A stretch of 64,000 nt of DNA from Symbiodinium natans. Taxonomy: Eukaryota > Sar > Dinophyceae > Suessiales > Symbiodiniaceae. The stretch is from the NCBI GenBank assembly GCA_905221605.1, contig CAJNDS010000957.1, positions 609,501 through 673,500 of the forward strand, in the 5' to 3' direction. Shown piece by piece: positions 31,249 through 42,505 of the stretch. Within the stretch, counting starts at the first letter, position 1; each line of letters opens with the position of its first letter. The position numbers and the translations under genes are program-made. The notes beneath the pieces are model-generated. The model saw only the letters and a list, made by a program, of their open reading frames with translations, did no database searches and was not told the DNA's origin.

Positions 31249-33172
31249 ATGGCGGAGCCCGCGCAGAAGAAGGCCCGCACCACGCGCACCTTCCTGTTCT
31301 CCTCAGAGTCTGTGAACGAAGGTCCCGTGCTTAGCATGCTTCTTGGAAGCTTGGAAGCATTAGCTGGGATTGAGCAGAAACTTGAGGCCACCCGGACAAG
31401 ATCTGCGACCAAGTCTCGGATGCTGTCCTGGATGCCTGCCTGAAGGTGGACCCCAAGAGCAAGGTGGCCTGCGAGACCGCGACCAAGGACAACATGGTCA
31501 TGGTGGCTGGGGTGCCTTGGTCTGCATGCTACAATGTGCCACACACTCATAGAGCGTTCGCTGCGATAACTGCAGAACTCACGTCGAGCCTGCCGGCAAA
31601 GCCAAGGAGATTACCACCGGAGCCAAGCTCGACTACGACAAGGCAAGGTTGAGCTCAATGATGCCACGTGAGTGTTGGGTGGTGTGTTGTGTTGTGCAGC
31701 TGGTACTTTTCCAAAGCTGGCTGCTGAATACTGCTGAAGGGCTGCGATTCTGAAGCAAGCAAGAAGCAACCCGAGAGTATGGGAAGTGGTGGGGCGCAGG
31801 CAGTTGCAGTATGTTTCCAGCGGTGACCAGCCACAGGTGGTGCGCGGAGTTGTGGCGCAGATCGGCTTCGACAGCTTTGTGGACGACCTGTCCAGCGTGG
31901 ACAGCAAGGGTTTGAGCCACAAGACCTGCAGCTCGGCGTGGCCAGTCACAAGAGCCTCACAGCTAGGATTCGCAGAAAGTGCTAGATGCTAGAATTCTTT
32001 TGTGAGATTCGTTTCGTCGAGGCGAGGTCCTGGTGCGCATCAACAAGCAGAGCCCGGACATTGCCGGGGGAGTGCACGTGGGCAAGGATGAGATGGATGT
32101 GGGCGCCGGAGATCAGGGCATCATGTTCGGCTATGCCAGCGACGAGACGTCCGATTGCATGCCCCTGACCCACTCCATGGCCACTCGCCTCGGCAAGACC
32201 CTGACCGACGTGCGCAAGAGCGGCGAGTGCTGGTGGCTGCGACCTGACGGCAAGACGCAGGTGACCATCGAGTACATGCAGCACCCAGATGGCTCTGTGG
32301 AGCCGAAGAAGATCCACACCGTTGTCATCTCCACGCAGCATGCAGAGCCGTCCAAGGCCAAGCGTACACAGGAGTGTGCTGGCTACAGTGGTGCGGAGAT
32401 GGTCGCACCCAGCATGGAGCAGATGAACAAGGAGATCGAGGAGAAGGTCATCAAGCGAACGCTTCAGTCCATCAAATTGAAGAACGGCCAGCCCGCCATC
32501 AGCCTTTATGGCAGCCACACGCACCTGCACATCAATCCGTCGGGCAAGTTCATCATCGGTGGTCCTCAGGGCGATGCGGGCCTTACTGGCCGCAAGATCA
32601 TCATTGTGCCTGGGTCGGCAGTTGTTGCAGCTAGGCATGATCGCGTAAGCTAGCTTGTATGATCTTGTATGGGTGCAGACGCAAAGGACACCTACGGAGG
32701 CTGGGGAGCCCACGGCGGCGGTGCCTTCTCTGGCAAGGACCCCACCAAGGTGGACCGATCAGCCGCCTACATCTGCCGGCAGATGGCCAAGTCCGTGGTC
32801 AGCAGCGGCCTGAGCGCGCGCTGCCTGGTGCAGCTGTCGTACGCCATCGGCGTGGCCAAGCCCCTGTCCCTGTTCGTGGAGACCTACGGCAGCGAGAAGG
32901 GCGACCTGACTGTGGACGACATCACGAAGGTGTTGAAGATTGAGTTCGACTGCCGTCCGGGGGCCATCGCGCAGTCCTTGGCCCTGCGTGAGCCAAAGTA
33001 CCAGGAGACGGCTGCCTACTGCCACTTTGGCCGTGAGCCTGTCACCAAAGATGGCATCAAGTTCTTCGAGTGGGAGAACCCGAAGAACTTGGGCAAGTAC
33101 AAGAGCATGAGCACGGCTCAGGTGGATGCCGCCTTGAAGAGCAGCACGTACCTCACAAAGTGGGTGGACTAA
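31249..33172 (+). CDS. SAMS: S-adenosylmethionine synthetase, copy 2
   Basis: Exons 31249-31321, 31387-31511, 31607-31642, 31837-31927, 32022-32605, 32687-33172; same 464-residue protein as copy 1. It carries the short form of intron 1 (65 bp) and the B form of intron 5 (GATCGCGTAAGC...GGGTGCAGACGC), shared only with copies 6 and 7. A synonymous CTG replaces TTG near 32201. The spacer to copy 3 is 324 bp. Confidence 0.95.
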
Positions 33173-33496
33173 GCGCGCAAGGCGACCCAGAAACTGGGCC
33201 CGCCCCCCTCCATTTGCCAGACCACTGCAGCGCGCGATGCCACAGGATCCGCCAGGCCCAGTGCCGGCGCGCTTGTGGCGGAGCCAGCTGTCATGGACCA
33301 GTTGTGTATAGACGAACTCCTGCTGGCGTGTGCCAGAAACATTCTTGCCTTTCGACCTCGGGACATGGATTGACATTGATTGACGTTGATTGACAAAGGA
33401 ATGCATGCTCGTTGCTCGTGCATGCCTGCTTACGCTTGCCTCGCAGCCTGTTTTACCATTTTTGTGCGCCTTAGTCCACTTGCCTCCCACGCAGCC

Positions 33497-35420
33497 ATGG
33501 CGGAGCCCGCGCAGAAGAAGGCCCGCACCACGCGCACCTTCCTGTTCTCCTCAGAGTCTGTGAACGAAGGTCCCGTGCTTAGCATGCTTCTTGGAAGCTT
33601 GGAAGCATTAGCTGGGATTGAGCAGCAACTTGAGGCCACCCGGACAAGATCTGCGACCAAGTCTCGGATGCTGTCCTGGATGCCTGCCTGAAGGTGGACC
33701 CCAAGAGCAAGGTGGCCTGCGAGACCGCGACCAAGGACAACATGGTCATGGTGGCTGGGGTGCCTTGGTCTGCATGCTACAATGTGCCACACACTCATAG
33801 AGCGTTCGCTGCGATAACTGCAGAACTCGCGTCGAGCCTGCCGGCAAAGCCAAGGAGATTACCACCGGAGCCAAGCTCGACTACGACAAGGCAAGGTTGA
33901 GCTCAATGATGCCACGTGAGTGTTGGGTGGTGTGTTGTGTTGTGCAGCTGGTACTTTTCCAAAGCTGGCTGCTGAATACTGCTGAAGGGCTGCGATTCTG
34001 AAGCAAGCAAGAAGCAACCCGAGAGTATGGGAAGTGGTGGGGCGCAGGCAGTTGCAGTATGTTTCCAGCGGTGACCAGCCACAGGTGGTGCGCGGAGTTG
34101 TGGCGCAGATCGGCTTCGACAGCTTTGTGGACGACCTGTCCAGCGTGGACAGCAAGGGTTTGAGCCACAAGACCTGCAGCTCGGCGTGGCCAGTCACAAG
34201 AGCCTCACAGCTAGGATTCGCAGAAAGTGCTAGATGCTAGAATTCTTTTGTGAGATTCGTTTCGTCGAGGCGAGGTCCTGGTGCGCATCAACAAGCAGAG
34301 CCCGGACATTGCCGGGGGAGTGCACGTGGGCAAGGATGAGATGGATGTGGGCGCCGGAGATCAGGGCATCATGTTCGGCTATGCCAGCGACGAGACGTCC
34401 GATTGCATGCCCCTGACCCACTCCATGGCCACTCGCCTCGGCAAGACCTTGACCGACGTGCGCAAGAGCGGCGAGTGCTGGTGGCTGCGACCTGACGGCA
34501 AGACGCAGGTGACCATCGAGTACATGCAGCACCCAGATGGCTCTGTGGAGCCGAAGAAGATCCACACCGTTGTCATCTCCACGCAGCATGCAGAGCCGTC
34601 CAAGGCCAAGCGTACACAGGAGTGTGCTGGCTACAGTGGTGCGGAGATGGTCGCACCCAGCATGGAGCAGATGAACAAGGAGATCGAGGAGAAGGTCATC
34701 AAGCGAACGCTTCAGTCCATCAAATTGAAGAACGGACAGCCCGCCATCAGCCTTTATGGCAGCCACACGCACCTGCACATCAATCCGTCGGGCAAGTTCA
34801 TCATCGGTGGTCCTCAGGGCGATGCGGGCCTTACTGGCCGCAAGATCATCATTGTGCCTGGGTCGGCAGTTGTTGCAGCTAGGCATGACCGCATAAGCTA
34901 GCTTGTATGATCTTGCATGGCTGCAGCCGCAAAGGACACCTACGGAGGCTGGGGAGCCCACGGCGGCGGTGCTTTCTCTGGCAAGGACCCCACCAAGGTG
35001 GACCGATCAGCCGCCTACATCTGCCGGCAGATGGCCAAGTCCGTGGTCAGCAGCGGCCTGAGCGCGCGCTGCCTGGTGCAGCTGTCGTACGCCATCGGCG
35101 TGGCCAAGCCCCTGTCCCTGTTCGTGGAGACCTACGGCAGCGAGAAGGGCGACCTGACTGTGGACGACATCACGAAGGTGTTGAAGATTGAGTTCGACTG
35201 CCGTCCGGGGGCCATCGCGCAGTCCTTGGCCCTGCGTGAGCCAAAGTATCAGGAGACGGCTGCCTACTGCCACTTTGGCCGTGAGCCTGTCACCAAAGAT
35301 GGCATCAAGTTCTTCGAGTGGGAGAACCCGAAGAACTTGGGCAAGTACAAGAGCATGAGCACGGCTCAGGTGGATGCCGCCTTGAAGAGCAGCACGTACC
35401 TCACAAAGTGGGTGGACTAA
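33497..35420 (+). CDS. SAMS: S-adenosylmethionine synthetase, copy 3
   Basis: Exons 33497-33569, 33635-33759, 33855-33890, 34085-34175, 34270-34853, 34935-35420. Protein as in copy 1. Intron 1 is short and intron 5 is the A form (GCTGCAGCCGC). Silent differences include GGA for GGC in NGQ (34734-34736) and TAT for TAC in EPKYQ (exon 6). Intron 1 reads CAGCAACTTGAG here, versus CAGAAACTTGAG in copies 1-2, and copies 4-8 share that base. Confidence 0.95.
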
Positions 35421-35745
35421 GCGCGCAAGGCGACCCAGAAACTGGGCCCGCCCCCCTCCATTTGCCAGACCACTGCAGCGCGCGATGCCACAGGATCCGC
35501 CAGGCCAAGTGCCGGCGCGCTTGTGGCGGAGCCAGCTGTCATGGACCAGTTGTGTATAGCCGAACTCCTGCTGGCGTGTGCCAGAAACATTCTTGCCTTT
35601 CGACCTCGGGACACGGATTGACATTGATTGACGTTGATTGACAAAGGAATGCATGCTCGTTGCTCGTGCATGCCTGCTTACGCTTGCCTCGCAGCCTGTT
35701 TTACCATTTTTGTGCGCCTTAGTCCACTTGCCTCCCACCTCAGCC

Positions 35746-37672
35746 ATGGCGGAGCCCGCGCAGAAGAAGGCCCGCACCACGCGCACCTTCCTGTTCTCCT
35801 CAGAGTCTGTGAACGAAGGTCCCATGCTTAGCATGCTTCTTGGAAGCTTGGAAGCATTAGCTGGGATTGAGCAGCAACTTGAGGCCACCCGGACAAGATC
35901 TGCGACCAAGTCTCGGATGCTGTCCTGGATGCCTGCCTGAAGGTGGACCCCAAGAGCAAGGTGGCCTGCGAGACCGCGACCAAGGACAACATGGTCATGG
36001 TGGCTGGGGTGCCTTGGTCTGCATGCTACAATGTGCCACACACTCATAGAGCGTTCGCTGCGATAACTGCAGAACTCGCGTCGAGCCTGCCGGCAAAGCC
36101 AAGGAGATTACCACCGGAGCCAAGCTCGACTACGACAAGGCAAGGTTGAGCTCAATGATGCCACGTGAGTGTTCGGTGGTGTGTTGTGTTGTGCAGCTGG
36201 TACTTTTCCAAAGCTGGCTGCTGAATACTGCTGAAGGGCGCAGCGCATTCTGAAGCAAGCAAGAAGCAACCCGAGAGTATGGGAAGTGGTGGGGCGCAGG
36301 CAGTTGCAGTATGTTTCCAGCGGTGACCAGCCACAGGTGGTGCGCGGAGTTGTGGCGCAGATCGGCTTCGACAGCTTTGTGGACGACCTGTCCAGCGTGG
36401 ACAGCAAGGGTTTGAGCCACAAGACCTGCAGCTCGGCGTGGCCAGTCACAAGAGCCTCACAGCTAGGATTCGCAGAAAGTGCTAGATGCTAGAATTCTTT
36501 TGTGAGATTCGTTTCGTCGAGGCGAGGTCCTGGTGCGCATCAACAAGCAGAGCCCGGACATTGCCGGGGGAGTGCACGTGGGCAAGGATGAGATGGATGT
36601 GGGCGCCGGAGATCAGGGCATCATGTTCGGCTATGCCAGCGACGAGACGTCCGATTGCATGCCCCTGACCCACTCCATGGCCACTCGCCTCGGCAAGACC
36701 TTGACCGACGTGCGCAAGAGCGGCGAGTGCTGGTGGCTGCGACCTGACGGCAAGACGCAGGTGACCATCGAGTACATGCAGCACCCAGATGGCTCTGTGG
36801 AGCCGAAGAAGATCCACACCGTTGTCATCTCCACGCAGCATGCAGAGCCGTCCAAGGCCAAGCGTACACAGGAGTGTGCTGGCTACAGTGGTGCGGAGAT
36901 GGTCGCACCCAGCATGGAGCAGATGAACAAGGAGATCGAGGAGAAGGTCATCAAGCGAACGCTTCAGTCGATCAAGTTGAAGAACGGCCAGCCCGCCATC
37001 AGCCTTTATGGCAGCCACACGCACCTGCACATCAATCCGTCGGGCAAGTTCATCATCGGTGGTCCTCAGGGCGATGCGGGCCTTACTGGCCGCAAGATCA
37101 TCATTGTGCCTGGGTCGGCAGTTGTTGCAGCTAGGCATGACCGCATAAGCTAGCTTGTATGATCTTGTATGGCTGCAGCCGCAAAGGACACCTACGGAGG
37201 CTGGGGAGCCCACGGCGGCGGTGCCTTCTCTGGCAAGGACCCCACCAAGGTGGACCGATCAGCCGCCTACATCTGCCGGCAGATGGCCAAGTCCGTGGTC
37301 AGCAGCGGCCTGAGCGCGCGCTGCCTGGTGCAGCTGTCGTACGCCATCGGCGTGGCCAAGCCCCTGTCCCTGTTCGTGGAGACCTACGGCAGCGAGAAGG
37401 GCGACCTGACTGTGGACGACATCACGAAGGTGTTGAAGATTGAGTTCGACTGCCGTCCGGGGGCCATCGCGCAGTCCTTGGCCCTGCGTGAGCCAAAGTA
37501 CCAGGAGACGGCTGCCTACTGCCACTTTGGCCGTGAGCCTGTCACCAAAGATGGCATCAAGTTCTTCGAGTGGGAGAACCCGAAGAACTTGGGCAAGTAC
37601 AAGAACATGAGCACGGCTCAGGTGGATGCCGCCTTGAAGAGCAGCACGTACCTCACAAAGTGGGTGGACTAA
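35746..37672 (+). CDS. SAMS: S-adenosylmethionine synthetase, copy 4
   Basis: Exons 35746-35818, 35884-36008, 36104-36139, 36337-36427, 36522-37105, 37187-37672. One amino-acid change: Ser to Asn in the C-terminal KYK(S/N)MST segment, outside the catalytic motifs. The intron 1 donor region reads GTCCCATG instead of GTCCCGTG. Intron 3 has the GCGCAGCGCATTCTG variant that starts here and recurs in copy 5. The upstream acceptor is CTCAG as in copy 1, not GCAG. The codon in LQSIK changes from TCC to TCG from this copy rightward. Confidence 0.95.
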
Positions 37673-37986
37673 GCGCGCAAGGCGACCCAGAAACTGGGTC
37701 CGCCTCCCTCCATTTGCCAGACCACTGCAGCTCGCGATACCACAGGATCCGCCAGGCCCAGTGCCGGCGCGCTTGTGGCGGAGCCAGCTGTCATGGGCCA
37801 GTTGTGTATAGACGAACTCCTGCTGGCGTGTGCCAGAAACATTCTTGCCTGTCGACCGATTGGCATTGATTGACGTTGATTGACAAAGGAATGCATGCTC
37901 GTTGCTCGTGCATGCCTGCTTACGCTTGCCTCGCAGCCTGTTTTACCATTTTTGTGCGCCTTAGTCCACTTGCCTCCCACGCAGCC

Positions 37987-39922
37987 ATGGCGGAGCCCGC
38001 GCAGAAGAAGGCCCGCACCACGCGCACCTTCCTGTTCTCCTCAGAGTCTGTGAACGAAGGTCCCGTGCTTAGCAGCTTAGCATGCTTCTTGGAAGCTTGG
38101 AAGCATTAGCTGGGATTGAGCAGCAACTTGAGGCCACCCGGACAAGATCTGCGACCAAGTCTCGGATGCTGTCCTGGATGCCTGCCTGAAGGTGGACCCC
38201 AAGAGCAAGGTGGCCTGCGAGACCGCGACCAAGGACAACATGGTCATGGTGGCTGGGGTGCCTTGGGCTGCATGCTACAATGTGCCACACATTCATAGAG
38301 CGTTCGCTGCGAGAACTGCAGAACTCGCGTCGAGCCTGCCGGCAAAGCCAAGGAGATTACCACCGGAGCCAAGCTCGACTACGACAAGGCAAGGTTGAGC
38401 TCAATGATGCCACGTGAGTGTTGGGTGGTGTGTTGTGTTGTGCAGCTGGTACTTTTCCAAAGCTGGCTGCTGAATACTGCTGAAGGGCGCAGCGCATTCT
38501 GAAGCAAGCAAGAAGCAACCCGAGAGTATGGGAAGTGGTGGGGCGCAGGCAGTTGCAGTATGTTTCCAGCGGTGACCAGCCACAGGTGGTGCGCGGAGTT
38601 GTGGCGCAGATCGGCTTCGACAGCTTTGTGGACGACCTGTCCAGCGTGGACAGCAAGGGTTTGAGCCACAAGACCTGCAGCTCGGCGTGGCCAGTCACAA
38701 GAGCCTCACAGCTAGGATTCGCAGAAAGTGCTAGATGCTAGAATTCTTTTGTGAGATTCGTTTCGTCGAGGCGAGGTCCTGGTGCGCATCAACAAGCAGA
38801 GCCCGGACATTGCCGGGGGAGTGCACGTGGGCAAGGATGAGATGGATGTGGGCGCCGGAGATCAGGGCATCATGTTCGGCTATGCCAGCGACGAGACGTC
38901 CGATTGCATGCCCCTGACCCACTCCATGGCCACTCGCCTCGGCAAGACCTTGACCGACGTGCGCAAGAGCGGCGAGTGCTGGTGGCTGCGACCTGACGGC
39001 AAGACGCAGGTGACCATCGAGTACATGCAGCACCCAGATGGCTCTGTGGAGCCGAAGAAGATCCACACCGTTGTCATCTCCACGCAGCATGCAGAGCCGT
39101 CCAAGGCCAAGCGTACACAGGAGTGTGCTGGCTACAGTGGTGCGGAGATGGTCGCACCCAGCATGGAGCAGATGAACAAGGAGATCGAGGAGAAGGTCAT
39201 CAAGCGAACGCTTCAGTCGATCAAGTTGAAGAACGGCCAGCCCGCCATCAGCCTTTATGGCAGCCACACGCACCTGCACATCAATCCGTCGGGCAAGTTC
39301 ATCATCGGTGGTCCTCAGGGCGATGCGGGCCTTACTGGCCGCAAGATCATCATTGTGCCTGGGTCGGCAGTTGTTGCAGCTAGGCATGACCGCATAAGCT
39401 AGCTTTGTATGATCTTGTATGGCTGCAGCCGCAAAGGACACCTACGGAGGCTGGGGAGCCCACGGCGGCGGTGCCTTCTCTGGCAAGGACCCCACCAAGG
39501 TGGACCGATCAGCCGCCTACATCTGCCGGCAGATGGCCAAGTCCGTGGTCAGCAGCGGCCTGAGCGCGCGCTGCCTGGTGCAGCTGTCGTACGCCATCGG
39601 CGTGGCCAAGCCCCTGTCCCTGTTCGTGGAGACCTACGGCAGCGAGAAGGGCGACCTGACTGTGGACGACATCACGAAGGTGTTGAAGATTGAGTTCGAC
39701 TGCCGTCCGGGGGCCATCGCGCAGTCCTTGGCCCTGCGTGAGCCAAAGTACCAGGAGACGGCTGCCTACTGCCACTTTGGCCGTGAGCCTGTCACCAAAG
39801 ATGGCATCAAGTTCTTCGAGTGGGAGAACCCGAAGAACTTGGGCAAGTACAAGAGCATGAGCACGGCTCAGGTGGATGCCGCCTTGAAGAGCAGCACGTA
39901 CCTCACAAAGTGGGTGGACTAA
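37987..39922 (+). CDS. SAMS: S-adenosylmethionine synthetase, copy 5
   Basis: Exons 37987-38059, 38133-38257, 38353-38388, 38586-38676, 38771-39354, 39437-39922. First copy with the 73-bp intron 1, which holds an 8-bp duplication (AGCTTAGC). If that intron is retained, translation stops after about 54 extra bases. Intron 5 has one extra T. The preceding spacer is the shortest in the array (314 bp) because part of the GATTGAC block is lost. Protein unchanged from copy 1. Confidence 0.95.
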
Positions 39923-40246
39923 GCGCGCAAGGCGACCCAGAAACTGGGTCCGCCCCCCTCCATTTGCCAGACCACTGCAGCGCGCGATACTACAGGATCC
40001 GCCAGGCCCAGTGCCGGCGCGCTTGTGGCGGAGCCAGCTGTCATGGACCAGTTGTGTATAGACGAACTCCTGCTGGCGTGTGCCAGAAACATTCTTGCCT
40101 TTCGACCTCGGGACATGGATTGACATTGATTGACGTTGATTGACAAAGGAATGCATGCTCGTTGCTCGTGCATGCCTGCTTACGCTTGCCTCGTAGCCTG
40201 TTTTACCATTTTTGTGCGCCTTAGTCCACTTGCCTCCCACGCAGCC

Positions 40247-42172
40247 ATGGCGGAGCCCGCGCAGAAGAAGGCCCGCACCACGCGCACCTTCCTGTTCTCC
40301 TCAGAGTCTGTGAACGAAGGTCCCGTGCTTAGCAGCTTAGCATGCTTCTTGGAAGCTTGGAAGCATTAGCTGGGATTGAGCAGCAACTTGAGGCCACCCG
40401 GACAAGATCTGCGACCAAGTCTCGGATGCTGTCCTGGATGCCTGCCTGAAGGTGGACCCCAAGAGCAAGGTGGCCTGCGAGACCGCGACCAAGGACAACA
40501 TGGTCATGGTGGCTGGGGTGCCTTGGTCTGCATGCTACAATGTGCCACACATTCATAGAGCTTTCGCTGCGATAACTGCAGAACTCGCGTCGAGCCTGCC
40601 GGCAAAGCCAAGGAGATTACCACCGGAGCCAAGCTCGACTACGACAAGGCAAGGTTGAGCTCGTGATGCCACGCGAGTGTTCGGTGGTGTGTTGTGCAGC
40701 TGGTACTTTTCCAAAGCTGGCTGCTGAATACTGCTGAAGGGCTGCGATTCTGAAGCAAGCAAGAAGCAACCCGAGAGTATGGGAAGTGGTGGGGCGCAGG
40801 CAGTTGCAGCATGTTTCCAGCGGTGACCAGCCACAGGTGGTGCGCGGAGTTGTGGCGCAGATCGGCTTCGACAGCTTTGTGGACGACCTGTCCAGCGTGG
40901 ACAGCAAGGGTTTGAGCCACAAGACCTGCAGCTCGGCGTGGCCAGTCACAAGAGCCTCACAGCTAGGATTCGCAGAAAGTGCTAGATGCTAGAATTCTTT
41001 TGTGAGATTCGTTTCGTCGAGGCGAAGTCCTGGTGCGCATCAACAAGCAGAGCCCGGACATTGCCGGGGGAGTGCACGTGGGCAAGGATGAGATGGATGT
41101 GGGCGCCGGAGATCAGGGCATCATGTTCGGCTATGCCAGCGACGAGACGTCCGATTGCATGCCCCTGACCCACTCCATGGCCACTCGCCTCGGCAAGACC
41201 TTGACCGACGTGCGTAAGAGCGGCGAGTGCTGGTGGCTGCGACCTGACGGCAAGACGCAGGTGACCATCGAGTACATGCAGCACCCAGATGGCTCTGTGG
41301 AGCCGAAGAAGATCCACACCGTTGTCATCTCCACGCAGCATGCAGAGCCGTCTAAGGCCAAGCGTACACAGGAGTGTGCTGGCTACAGTGGTGCGGAGAT
41401 GGTCGCACCCAGCATGGAGCAGATGAACAAGGAGATCGAGGAGAAGGTCATCAAGCGAACGCTTCAGTCGATCAAGTTGAAGAACGGCCAGCCCGCCATC
41501 AGCCTTTATGGCAGCCACACGCACCTGCACATCAATCCGTCGGGCAAGTTCATCATCGGTGGTCCTCAGGGCGATGCGGGCCTTACTGGCCGCAAGATCA
41601 TCATTGTGCCTGGGTCGGCAGTTGTTGCAGCTAGGCATGATCGCGTAAGCTAGCTTGTATGATCTTGTATGGGTGCAGACGCAAAGGACACCTACGGAGG
41701 CTGGGGAGCCCACGGCGGCGGTGCCTTCTCTGGCAAGGACCCCACCAAGGTGGACCGATCAGCCGCCTACATCTGCCGGCAGATGGCCAAGTCCGTGGTC
41801 AGCAGCGGCCTGAGCGCGCGCTGCCTGGTGCAGCTGTCGTACGCCATCGGCGTGGCCAAGCCCCTGTCCCTGTTCGTGGAGACCTACGGCAGCGAGAAGG
41901 GCGACCTGACTGTGGACGACATCACGAAGGTGTTGAAGATTGAGTTCGACTGCCGTCCGGGGGCCATCGCGCAGTCCTTGGCCCTGCGTGAGCCAAAGTA
42001 CCAGGAGACGGCTGCCTACTGCCACTTTGGCCGTGAGCCTGTCACCAAAGATGGCATCAAGTTCTTCGAGTGGGAGAACCCGAAGAACTTGGGCAAGTAC
42101 AAGAGCATGAGCACGGCTCAGGTGGATGCCGCCTTGAAGAGCAGCACGTACCTCACAAAGTGGGTGGACTAA
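40247..42172 (+). CDS. SAMS: S-adenosylmethionine synthetase, copy 6
   Basis: Exons 40247-40319, 40393-40517, 40613-40648, 40837-40927, 41022-41605, 41687-42172. It combines the long intron 1 (as copies 5, 7, 8), the GCTGCGATTCTG form of intron 3 (as copies 1-3) and the B form of intron 5 (as copies 2 and 7), so it is a clear mosaic. Silent changes: GAA for GAG at the start of exon 5, CGT for CGC in DVRK, TCT for TCC in PSK. Intron 3 is shortened near 40665-40700. Confidence 0.95.
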
Positions 42173-42505
42173 GCGCGCAAGGCGACCCAGAAACTGGGCC
42201 CGCCCCCCTCCATTTGCCAGACCACTGCAGCGCGCGATGCCACAGGATCCGCCAGGCCCAGTGCCGGCGCGCTTGTGGCGGAGCCAGCTGTCATGGACCA
42301 GTTGTGTATAGACGAACTCCTGCTGGCGTGTGCCAGAAACATTCTTGCCTTTCGACCTCGGACATGGGTTGACATTGATTGACGTTGATTGACGTTGATT
42401 GACAAAGGAATGCATGCTGGTTGCTCGTGCATGCCTGCTTACGCTTGCCTCGCAGCCTGTTTCACCGTTTTTGTGCGCCTTAGTCCACTTGCCTCCCACG
42501 CAGCC

